Shown here piece by piece: positions 1 through 5,681 of a DNA stretch of 15,576 nucleotides (positions are counted from its first letter, which is position 1; every line of letters begins with the position of its first letter). The notes below the pieces were generated by a model. It searched no databases and was not told the DNA's origin. It saw only the letters and a list, made by a program, of their open reading frames with translations. The position numbers and the translations under genes were made by a program. Origin of the DNA: Bacteroidales bacterium (GTDB taxonomy: Bacteria; Bacteroidota; Bacteroidia; Bacteroidales; WCHB1-69); NCBI GenBank assembly GCA_012519525.1, contig JAAYQB010000021.1:1-15576 (forward strand), given 5' to 3'.

Positions 1-68
1 ATTATTTTTTAAAATTCAAACTGTATAAAGCCGTAAATTTAAAATAAATTACTATTTTTGCAAAAAAG
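1..68. repeat. Left copy of 68-bp perfect direct repeat
   Basis: Bases 1-68 are identical to 3027-3094 with no mismatch. Identity ends at base 68 (GAA against GTT follows). The repeat contains an imperfect inverted repeat (GTAAATTTA at 33-41, TAAATTAC at 45-52), a -7 box at 53-60 and the 12-bp palindrome TTTTTGCAAAAA at 55-66. The true left limit is unknown because the window starts here. Confidence 0.97.
53..60 (+). promoter_or_regulatory. Bacteroidota -7 promoter box of the R-M operon
   Basis: TATTTTTG matches the TAnnTTTG consensus of the Bacteroidota primary sigma factor. Transcription would begin near base 66, giving a leader of only about a dozen bases before the ATG at 79. No clear TTG is seen at the -33 position. 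An imperfect inverted repeat at 33-52 sits directly upstream and could be an operator, which is inference only. The box lies inside the direct repeat and is therefore duplicated at 3079-3086. Confidence 0.6.
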
Positions 69-78
69 AAAATAAGAT

Positions 79-999
79 ATGGTAATAAAAGCAAAACCAT
101 TCATAAAATGGGTTGGCGGAAAGACTCAACTAATTGAAAGCATTGAAAAGGCTTTGCCCAAAAATTTTTCCGACATCAAAAATGTTACTTATATAGAACC
201 TTTTGTTGGCGGAGGTGCCATTTTATTTTGGATTTTACAACAATACCCAAATATTACAACAGCAGTGATTAATGACATAAATCCCGACTTAACAACTGCT
301 TATAAAACTATTAAAGAAACACCGTTTGAATTATGTGATTTTTTGCAAATAATTCAAGATGAATATTTACCATTGGACGAAAACAAACGGAAAGAATATT
401 ATTTAAACAAAAGAGAAAGATTTAACACAAAATTACTTGACTCCGTTGAGAATACGGCATTGTTTATTTTTTTAAATCGCACGTGTTTCAATGGCTTATA
501 TCGTGTAAACAGTAAAGGACTTTTTAATGTTCCTTTTGGACGATACGCTAATCCTAAAATTTGCGACAAACAAACAATTTTTGCCGATAGTGAAATTCTT
601 CAAAAAGTTGAAATTTTAACAGGAGATTTTGAGAACACCTTAAAATATGCCACAAATAATAGTTTATTTTATTTTGATCCACCCTATAAACCATTAAGTG
701 CAACTTCAAGTTTCAATTCATATACAAAAGAAGATTTCAACGACTTAGAGCAAATACGATTAAGAGATTTTTGTAAAAAAATTGATTTGCTCGGTTATAA
801 TTTTATTTTAAGTAATTCTGATGTAAAAGGTAAAAATCCAAATGATAATTTTTTTGATGATTTATACAAGCAATTTAGTATCAAAAGGGTTTTTGCAACA
901 AGAATGGTAAATGCAAATGCAGAAAAACGAGGAAAACTAACAGAATTATTAATTACTAACCAACCATTAAAAGAGCTAAAATATGTCAAAGCAATTTAA
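79..999 (+). CDS. dpnM: D12-class DNA adenine N6-methyltransferase, Dam/M.DpnIIA type (GATC)
   Basis: This enzyme methylates the adenine N6 of GATC in double-stranded DNA, using S-adenosylmethionine, and protects the host from the neighbouring endonuclease. In its 306 residues the N-terminal motif FIKWVGGKTQLI (8-19), the SAM-binding motif IEPFVGGGAILF (39-50) and the catalytic DPPY (200-203) are all present and in the order of the alpha (D12/Dam/DpnM) class. Length is normal for the family. The ATG at 79 gives the expected MVIKAKPFIKW N-terminus, close behind the -7 box at 53-60. It is the first gene of the R-M operon. Its last 17 bases overlap the endonuclease start, so the two are probably translationally coupled. 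GATC specificity is inferred from the class and from the DpnII-family partner. The symbol is by analogy with the pneumococcal DpnII system. Confidence 0.93.
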   Translation: MVIKAKPFIKWVGGKTQLIESIEKALPKNFSDIKNVTYIEPFVGGGAILFWILQQYPNITTAVINDINPDLTTAYKTIKETPFELCDFLQIIQDEYLPLDENKRKEYYLNKRERFNTKLLDSVENTALFIFLNRTCFNGLYRVNSKGLFNVPFGRYANPKICDKQTIFADSEILQKVEILTGDFENTLKYATNNSLFYFDPPYKPLSATSSFNSYTKEDFNDLEQIRLRDFCKKIDLLGYNFILSNSDVKGKNPNDNFFDDLYKQFSIKRVFATRMVNANAEKRGKLTELLITNQPLKELKYVKAI

Positions 1000-1822
1000 A
1001 ACCTTTATTTCGCAATTAAGTGAAACGAATGCAACACTTGACTACTTTACCGATTTTGGAAAGATCAAAGCCAACATAAATAAAATTTCAATTAAACTAA
1101 ATCAACTCAACTATTTGATAGGAAAAGAGGACTTAAAACTTGCCGTTGAAGAATTATTTGAAGAAAATGCCAAAGTTTTCGAGGTCTTAGATATTTTAAT
1201 TGCTGTTAGGAAAAACAAAAATGCCAAAACTTTTAATAGAGAAGGTAAAATTGTTCAGCTTGATTCGTACTTTAAAACTGCCGATAAAATCTATGAATTT
1301 ATTAAAGATACCGGATTAGGCGAGATATTCAGAAATAAAAACATAACAAACTTAGTTGATTATGTTTTCGGAGTTGAAGTTGGATTAGATACAAATGCTA
1401 GAAAAAACAGAGGAGGAGAAAATATGTCAAAAGCTGTTTCTCGTATTTTTGATAAAGCAAAAATATTCTATAAAAAGGAAGTAAACAGCACAGATTTTCC
1501 CGAAATTACAAGTTTGGGGGCAGATTTAAAAAGATTCGATTTTGCAATAAAAACAAAAGTTAACACCTATCTAATTGAAACAAATTTTTATAATAGCGGT
1601 GGTTCTAAGCTCAATGAAGTAGCTCGTGCTTATTCCGATCTTGCACCGAAAATCAATCAGTATGATGGTTATGAATTTGTTTGGATAACAGACGGACAAG
1701 GTTGGTTGTCGGCAAAAAACAAATTAGAAGAAGCTTACAATATTATTCCAAGCGTATATAACCTGACAAACTTAGATTCATTTACTCAAAAAATTAAAAA
1801 AGAAGAAATATTAACTTTTTAA
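983..1822 (+). CDS. dpnB: Type II restriction endonuclease, DpnII/MboI family (GATC)
   Basis: The 279-residue protein resembles R.DpnII and R.MboI, which cleave unmethylated GATC. Family-typical segments are GLDTNARKNRGGENM (134-148) and, in the C-terminal half, RFDFAIKTK...YLIETNFYNSGGSKL (184-210), followed by a WITDGQGW stretch (234-241). Asp186 and Glu199 (E-T-N) look like the acidic residues of a PD-(D/E)xK-type site with the last lysine replaced by Asn201; this assignment is inference from spacing. Length is normal. The ATG at 983 lies inside the methyltransferase gene (17-base overlap), so the endonuclease is translated behind a methylase, which suits safe establishment in a new host. 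No controller (C) protein gene is present. The sequence appears intact, without frameshift. Confidence 0.92.
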   Translation: MSKQFKTFISQLSETNATLDYFTDFGKIKANINKISIKLNQLNYLIGKEDLKLAVEELFEENAKVFEVLDILIAVRKNKNAKTFNREGKIVQLDSYFKTADKIYEFIKDTGLGEIFRNKNITNLVDYVFGVEVGLDTNARKNRGGENMSKAVSRIFDKAKIFYKKEVNSTDFPEITSLGADLKRFDFAIKTKVNTYLIETNFYNSGGSKLNEVARAYSDLAPKINQYDGYEFVWITDGQGWLSAKNKLEEAYNIIPSVYNLTNLDSFTQKIKKEEILTF

Positions 1823-1832
1823 CTTTAAAAAT

Positions 1833-2102
1833 ATGGCTTGTAAAAAAGATCATTCAAGAATTCAAACTATAATGGCAATTTTACCTATAGATCAGGGTGG
1901 AAAGGGAAGACATAAATGTGCTGCATGTGCTTACGAATTAGGTTTTGAAGCAGGTAGTCAATTAAAAGAAAAAATAGATTTAGAACAAGTATTAAATTCA
2001 TTGGAAGAAAGCCAAGCAAAAGAACAAAGACACAAAAGCCCTCATGCATCATATGCACAGGGGTACATAGACGGTGTGAACTATTTTTATTCCAAACAGT
2101 AA
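1833..2102 (+). CDS. Small two-repeat protein of unknown function within the R-M operon
   Basis: This 89-residue protein starts ten bases after the endonuclease stop and ends two bases before the next methylase ATG, so it belongs to the operon. It has no signal peptide, membrane segment or recognisable helix-turn-helix. It contains an internal duplication: RHK-x5-Y-x2-G-[F/Y]-x2-G occurs at residues 26-41 (RHKCAACAYELGFEAG) and again exactly 40 residues later at 66-81 (RHKSPHASYAQGYIDG). The first copy has a CxxC pair (Cys29, Cys32) that the second has lost. I recall similar small proteins beside other DpnII-like systems, but I know no established function. Possibilities are a regulatory or accessory R-M protein or a small metal-binding protein; both are speculation. 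Confidence 0.8.
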   Translation: MACKKDHSRIQTIMAILPIDQGGKGRHKCAACAYELGFEAGSQLKEKIDLEQVLNSLEESQAKEQRHKSPHASYAQGYIDGVNYFYSKQ

Positions 2103-2104
2103 AG

Positions 2105-2998
2105 ATGGTTATTATTCCTTTTTTCAAATCCACCGATAAAGCCTTCACTTTACTTCAAGGCGATTGTATTGAACTTCTTAATCAGTTTGATTTTAAATTC
2201 GACATGATCTTTGCCGACCCTCCTTATTTTTTGTCAAATGACGGCATTTCGGTACAAAGTGGCAAAATGGTCAGCGTCAACAAAGGCGATTGGGATAAAT
2301 CGCAAGGTTTTGAAAAAGATAATGAATTTAATCGCAGATGGCTGAAGGCTTGCAGAGAACATCTCACTGAAGACGGAACTATTTGGATAAGCGGGACATT
2401 TCACAATATCTTTTCTGTTGCTCAAATGCTTACCGAATTGGAATACAAAATTTTAAATTGCATTACTTGGGCAAAAACAAATCCTCCGCCCAATCTTTCT
2501 TGTCGCTATTTTACTCATTCTACCGAATTTGTAATTTGGGCAAGGAAAAGCAAAAAATCCTCTCATTTTTATAATTATGAGCTAATGAAAACCATTAATG
2601 GCGGTACTCAAATGAAAGATGTTTGGCATTTACCTGCTATAGCTCCTTGGGAAAAATCGTGTGGTAAACATCCTACACAAAAACCACTATCTTTATTAAC
2701 AAGAATTATATTGGCTTCCACTAAAAAAAATGCGTGGATATTAGACCCTTTTACAGGAAGTTCAACAACAGGAATTGCTGCAAATCTTGCCAATAGAAAA
2801 TTTCTTGGTATTGATAAAGAAGAAATATTTTTAACTATTTCAAAAAACAGAAAACTTGAAATTGAAAACCCTCAAATATTTGGTGTTTACAGAAAAAAAC
2901 TTAATGGATTTGAAAGTAAAAATCAATTGGAATTGTTTTTAGCAAACGAACCTGAAATTGAATATGAAAGAAGTTTAAATTTTAACAAAAACTCTTAA
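2105..2998 (+). CDS. dpnA: Second DNA adenine methyltransferase, beta class, DpnA/M.DpnIIB type
   Basis: This 297-residue beta-class amino-methyltransferase has its catalytic motif first: FADPPYFLSNDG with DPPY at 38-41. The conserved KHPTQKPLSLL (189-199) and the SAM-binding motif DPFTGSSTTG (214-223) lie near the C-terminus. In the pneumococcal DpnII system the equivalent enzyme, DpnA, methylates GATC also in single-stranded DNA and so protects incoming DNA during transformation. A similar role here is inference. The gene follows the small protein after two bases and is the last of the operon. The motif order differs from the first methylase, so the two are not tandem duplicates. The ATG at 2105 places LLQGDCIELL at the expected N-terminal position. 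No terminator hairpin is visible after the stop. Confidence 0.93.
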   Translation: MVIIPFFKSTDKAFTLLQGDCIELLNQFDFKFDMIFADPPYFLSNDGISVQSGKMVSVNKGDWDKSQGFEKDNEFNRRWLKACREHLTEDGTIWISGTFHNIFSVAQMLTELEYKILNCITWAKTNPPPNLSCRYFTHSTEFVIWARKSKKSSHFYNYELMKTINGGTQMKDVWHLPAIAPWEKSCGKHPTQKPLSLLTRIILASTKKNAWILDPFTGSSTTGIAANLANRKFLGIDKEEIFLTISKNRKLEIENPQIFGVYRKKLNGFESKNQLELFLANEPEIEYERSLNFNKNS

Positions 2999-3026
2999 TT
3001 ATCATTTTGATTTTTAGCGTATTTAT

Positions 3027-3094
3027 ATTATTTTTTAAAATTCAAACTGTATAAAGCCGTAAATTTAAAATAAATTACTATTTTTGCAAAAAAG
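3027..3094. repeat. Right copy of 68-bp perfect direct repeat
   Basis: Identical to bases 1-68. It lies 28 bases after the stop of the last R-M gene. The 5' side (GCGTATTTAT) and 3' side (TTTTATACTG) are the points where the copies stop being comparable. It retains the -7 box and the TTTTTGCAAAAA palindrome of the left copy. Confidence 0.97.
3079..3086 (+). promoter_or_regulatory. Duplicated Bacteroidota -7 promoter box
   Basis: TATTTTTG in the right repeat copy is identical to the box ahead of the R-M operon. It would start a transcript near 3092, leaving about 155 bases of leader before the lipoprotein gene. If the 68-bp repeat is a target duplication, this or the left copy is the ancestral promoter of the interrupted locus. 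Confidence 0.5.
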
Positions 3095-3248
3095 TTTTAT
3101 ACTGTTAAATTTATTAGTTAGATAGATTGAAGTTAGTTATCGATTAAAAAAATGAATACAAATTTTACGAAATATTCAATGCATATGAATTGAATTAAAA
3201 ACGGGTGTAAATAAAGTATATAAAAGTGTAAATTTAAAAATCAACAAA

Positions 3249-3692
3249 TTGAAAAGACAGATTATCATAGCATTTATAATAGGAATGACTTTAATTTCAT
3301 GTAAACAAAACAATGTTGATGGGATTATAATTGAAAAAACTCTTTATGCTCATCAAGATTTTAAAAGTAATAGACAATTAAGAAACCTAATTAAAAAAAC
3401 TTTGGAGAAAGATGAAAAAGCATTAGTAGAATTGAAAAAGTTTTACTGTGGTGATGGAGCAGCTTGCTATGATTTGGGATTTATAATCACACAAATTATC
3501 TATAGATTAGGAGAAGAGGATTTTATCCAAATGGTTAACAAACTTGAAAATGAAGAAATATACGGACTTCAAAATCTTATTGTTGCCGGACTTGAATATG
3601 GCGATAACGATAAGGATGGAAAAATGGATAAAAAAAGAATAGAAAATGAATTCCCTGAATTATTAAATTTATTCAACAAAAAGACAAAGTAA
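3249..3692 (+). CDS. Small lipoprotein with a DxDxDG calcium-loop-like motif, unknown function
   Basis: The 147-residue product begins with a clear lipoprotein signal peptide, MKRQIIIAFIIGMTLISC. The lipobox LISC makes Cys18 the lipidated residue, so the protein is probably anchored in an outer or inner membrane. The start is TTG. The first in-frame ATG (Met13) would destroy the signal peptide, which favours TTG. The mature part is helical and charged, with Cys67 and Cys73 close together. Near the C-terminus DNDKDGKMD (119-127) has the DxDxDG spacing of EF-hand or dockerin calcium loops, but position 12 of the loop is Arg rather than Glu, so binding is uncertain. I do not recognise the family. 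It stands alone, downstream of the right repeat copy, which may supply its promoter. Confidence 0.72.
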   Translation: MKRQIIIAFIIGMTLISCKQNNVDGIIIEKTLYAHQDFKSNRQLRNLIKKTLEKDEKALVELKKFYCGDGAACYDLGFIITQIIYRLGEEDFIQMVNKLENEEIYGLQNLIVAGLEYGDNDKDGKMDKKRIENEFPELLNLFNKKTK

Positions 3693-3695
3693 TTA

Positions 3696-3774
3696 AACAA
3701 CTGCAATAAATACCTACGCCACAATATACAATATAAAACAAAAACTTTAGTGGCATGTAGTCTGCATCAACGTT
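3696..3774. repeat. Imperfect inverted repeat, first copy of hairpin element
   Basis: CTACGCCAC (3714-3722) pairs with GTGGCATGTAG (3750-3760), with a bulge. TGCA at 3702-3705 and 3763-3766 and AAC/GTT at the outer ends add further pairing around a 27-base loop. The right arm, AGTGGCATGTAG followed by TCTGCATCAA, recurs in diverged form at 4093-4114. The element could be a transcription terminator-like structure, a small dispersed repeat or an attC-like site; none of these is proven. Confidence 0.45.
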
Positions 3775-3808
3775 CTTTTTCGCAAATACTTTAGTCTTAT
3801 TTAACTGA

Positions 3809-4041
3809 TTTATTGATATACAAAAACATAATAAAAAACGATATACAAACGTTGTAAATTTAACATTTACGAATATTGTATATTTATTTCGTAAAACACA
3901 TCTCAGGCTACATTACAAACCTGCTAAAAGGAGAAATGCTGAAAATCCTGCAACAATTAAGGACTTTGACAGTAATTGGTTTTACGACTTGAACAACCCA
4001 AACAGCGTATTAACACTCATTAAAAACATTAACGAACTATG
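3809..4041 (+). pseudogene. Possible 3' remnant of a protein gene
   Basis: An in-frame stretch of 76 codons ends with TGA at 4039-4041 but contains no ATG, GTG or TTG in a usable position. Its last 40 or so codons read like genuine protein (KPAKRRNAENPATIKDF, then DSNWFYDLNNPNSVLTLIKN). The stop overlaps an ATG (ATGA) that opens a 21-codon ORF, as in translationally coupled genes. I do not recognise the family. It may be the tail of a deleted gene, or chance coding in AT-rich DNA. Confidence 0.3.
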
Positions 4042-4072
4042 ACAAAAGAAAGAATGATAGTCCCCAATAAAG

Positions 4073-4115
4073 TACATAGCCATGAGGTTTTCAGTGGTAT
4101 GTAGCTCACAGCAAT
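4073..4115. repeat. Inverted repeat, second copy of hairpin element
   Basis: TACATAGCCA (4073-4082) pairs with TGGTATGTA (4095-4103), a nine-pair stem with one bulged G and a 12-base loop. AGTGGTATGTAGCTCACAGCAA (4093-4114) aligns without gaps to 3749-3770. Fifteen of 22 positions are identical and six of the seven differences are transitions. Confidence 0.45.
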
Positions 4116-4231
4116 TTTTTCTACACAAACATTAAAACAAATCATTTAATTTAAATACTTGAATAACAAGCAGTATATATTTATTTTTATCTTTTTTATC
4201 AAAAAAAAATTCTTTCTATTATAAAAATTAG

Positions 4232-4239
4232 TACTTTTG
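4232..4239 (+). promoter_or_regulatory. Bacteroidota -7 promoter box of the outer-membrane protein gene
   Basis: TACTTTTG matches TAnnTTTG exactly and is followed by C. Transcription would start around 4246 and leave a leader of about 26 bases. No TTG at -33 is apparent in the A/T-rich upstream bases. Confidence 0.6.
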
Positions 4240-4271
4240 CGAAAAATTAATAAAGCAGTAATAAAACAGTA

Positions 4272-4934
4272 ATGAAAATTGTTAATAAATTTATCGTTTT
4301 AATTTTACTTTTTGTCTTTACAAGTAATTCACAGGCACAAACATCGCATGAAAGGAAAGATTGGGGACCTACATTTATCACAAGTGCTTCATTTGTAAAC
4401 GGTATTCATAAAGTTACTTCTCATGGGGGAATCAACAACATTGCCAATAAAATTCCCACTGTGGGTATTTCACAATTTATGGGCTATCAGTTTTCTCACT
4501 ATTTTATGGTGGGCTTAGGTGTTAGTTTCGATTATTGGACCAAACCGAGAAACGCTTTTATCCCCATTTATCTTGACCTGCGTATCAATATGATGAATCA
4601 CGATTTTTCGCCTCATTGGTATGTAAACGTAGGCTACGGAAGTCGTTGGAATATAGATTCTAAAGCACAGTCAGCTCACGGTATTAATACAGAAAAATAC
4701 GTTCTACATGGTGCTAAACCGGGCATTATGCTCGAATCGGGCTTAGGTGTAAAAGCAAACGCCAGCTATTCGAATGCTATTATTCTTACTTTCACAATGA
4801 AAGCACAAGAATCGGCGGTTAAGTATTGGGACAGTAGTACCGGTTCCGGTGGCACACAAGAAAAATATTTTCCTAATACCTATGAAAACAATTGGTATCT
4901 ATTCATAGGTGTAAAAGCAGGTATCACTTTCTAA
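4272..4934 (+). CDS. Small outer-membrane beta-barrel protein, function unknown
   Basis: The 220-residue protein has a signal peptide (MKIVNKFIVLILLFVFTSNSQAQ, positively charged start and hydrophobic core; cleavage probably near residue 22). The mature part alternates aromatic and polar residues and shows repeated short strands such as QFMGYQFSHYFMVGLGVSF and WYVNVGYGSRW. It ends in FIGVKAGITF, an aromatic C-terminus typical of outer-membrane beta-barrels recognised by BamA. The size fits an eight-stranded barrel of the porin-like or OmpA-beta type. No substrate can be named. The gene has its own promoter (4232-4239), stands alone on the plus strand, and ends one base before the stop of the convergent RNA methyltransferase gene. 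Confidence 0.82.
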   Translation: MKIVNKFIVLILLFVFTSNSQAQTSHERKDWGPTFITSASFVNGIHKVTSHGGINNIANKIPTVGISQFMGYQFSHYFMVGLGVSFDYWTKPRNAFIPIYLDLRINMMNHDFSPHWYVNVGYGSRWNIDSKAQSAHGINTEKYVLHGAKPGIMLESGLGVKANASYSNAIILTFTMKAQESAVKYWDSSTGSGGTQEKYFPNTYENNWYLFIGVKAGITF

Positions 4935-4935
4935 T

Positions 4936-5673
4936 TTATTTCTTCGTCAACTCATAACAAACAATGGCACTTGCTACGGCAACGTTCAAAGAGTCAATCT
5001 TATGTGTTGCTTTGGTAGGAATATAAATTTTTTCATCTACACAAACACTTAAACTCGATGAAATTCCATTCGATTCATTGCCTATTAATACCGCACTTTT
5101 AGAAGCAAAATCAACATTCTGAATAGCCTTCCCTTCCAAAAAAGTACCGTAAACAACATAATCTTCGGGAAGCTGTTTAATAAATTCATTCAAGTCGGTA
5201 TAAAACAATTGCACACGCGTAAAAGATCCCATCGTAGCTTGTATCGTTTTCGGATTATACAACTCTACCGTTTGCTCGGAACAAACAATAGACTGAATTC
5301 CAAACCAATCGGCAGTACGTATCAAGGTGCCTAAATTACCAGCATCTTTGATGTCTTCCAACAACAAACACTTAGAAGAGAGTTCTATGGCTTTATTTTC
5401 TTTCATTTCGACCAAAGCAAATATTTCGGGTGATGTTTGCAAAGCACTCACTCGTTCGGCATCAGCAACGCTTATTTCGGTAAGAGGAAAAGAAAAAACA
5501 CTTTCATTTTTACTTATCCATGAAGCTGTTGCATAAACATTTTTCACTTGAAAATCGCTTTTCAATACTTCTGCCACCGATTTTTTCCCTTCAACGATAA
5601 ACAGTTGATGTTCTCGACGGTATTTCTTTTGTCGTAAAGAACGCAACAACTTCAATTCATTTTTCGACACCAT
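4936..5673 (-). CDS. SpoU/TrmH-family RNA 2'-O-methyltransferase
   Basis: The 245-residue protein is a SPOUT-fold enzyme that transfers a methyl group from S-adenosylmethionine to a ribose 2'-hydroxyl in rRNA or tRNA. An N-terminal substrate-binding domain (about 1-95, with the family-typical RREHQLFIVEGKKSV at 19-33) precedes the catalytic domain. The three SpoU motifs are present: DAGNLGTLIRTA (110-121, with Asn113 and Arg119), LIGNESNGIS (196-205) and the knot-forming DSLNVAVASAI (227-237). RlmB-like 23S rRNA methylation is possible, but the target base cannot be read from sequence, so no symbol is given. It is the last gene of the minus-strand operon, eight bases after the nucleoside kinase stop, and its own stop is one base from that of the convergent gene. 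Confidence 0.9.
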   Translation of the reverse strand: MVSKNELKLLRSLRQKKYRREHQLFIVEGKKSVAEVLKSDFQVKNVYATASWISKNESVFSFPLTEISVADAERVSALQTSPEIFALVEMKENKAIELSSKCLLLEDIKDAGNLGTLIRTADWFGIQSIVCSEQTVELYNPKTIQATMGSFTRVQLFYTDLNEFIKQLPEDYVVYGTFLEGKAIQNVDFASKSAVLIGNESNGISSSLSVCVDEKIYIPTKATHKIDSLNVAVASAIVCYELTKK

Positions 5674-5681
5674 TGTCTACT

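Larger units (their letters stand above)
1..3094. mobile_element. Restriction-modification cassette bounded by 68-bp direct repeats
   Basis: The four-gene GATC-type R-M operon lies between two identical 68-bp copies (1-68 and 3027-3094). The unique inserted segment would be 69-3026. Each copy carries a Bacteroidota -7 box, so the left copy can drive the cassette and the right copy can still drive whatever lay downstream. No transposase, integrase or short terminal inverted repeat is visible. Long target duplications around R-M genes are a known mode of insertion, described for Helicobacter R-M genes; applying it here is inference. The window begins exactly at the first repeat base, so the repeat may extend further left, or the contig may have broken at the repeat. 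Confidence 0.6.
2999..3248. other. AT-rich region between R-M cassette and lipoprotein gene
   Basis: Besides the repeat copy at 3027-3094 this stretch contains a 13-codon ORF (3152-3193, MNTNFTKYSMHMN) with no sign of function. A GTAAATTTAAAA string at 3228-3239 also occurs inside the 68-bp repeat. No terminator or second clear promoter is recognisable. Confidence 0.6.
3693..4271. other. 579-base region without an intact gene
   Basis: This stretch holds two diverged copies of a hairpin repeat (around 3696-3774 and 4073-4115), a start-less ORF remnant ending at 4041, and the promoter of the outer-membrane protein gene (4232-4239). No RNA gene or mobile-element protein is recognisable. The mixture suggests a degraded gene-turnover region. 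Confidence 0.6.

Noticed and set aside
2383..2574. 63-codon frame inside the second methylase gene
   Set aside because: It lies in another frame of a gene whose methylase motifs are intact throughout; no independent support.
1..3094. Classical insertion sequence or composite transposon carrying the R-M genes
   Set aside because: There is no transposase, and the flanking repeats are direct, 68 bp, and contain only promoter-like sequence with no terminal inverted repeats.
3152..3193. 13-codon ORF (MNTNFTKYSMHMN) between the right repeat and the lipoprotein gene, possible leader peptide
   Set aside because: No regulatory codon run, no attenuator hairpin after it, and short ORFs arise easily in such AT-rich DNA.
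3696..3774. Integron attC site
   Set aside because: The hairpin has bulges and AAC/GTT ends that are suggestive, but the expected GTTRRRY core is not present and no integrase is in the window.
4042..4104. 21-codon ORF starting at the ATGA overlap after the remnant
   Set aside because: It runs through the second hairpin repeat and stops inside it, so most of it is explained by the repeat. The ATG itself would be at 4038-4040; no recognisable protein.
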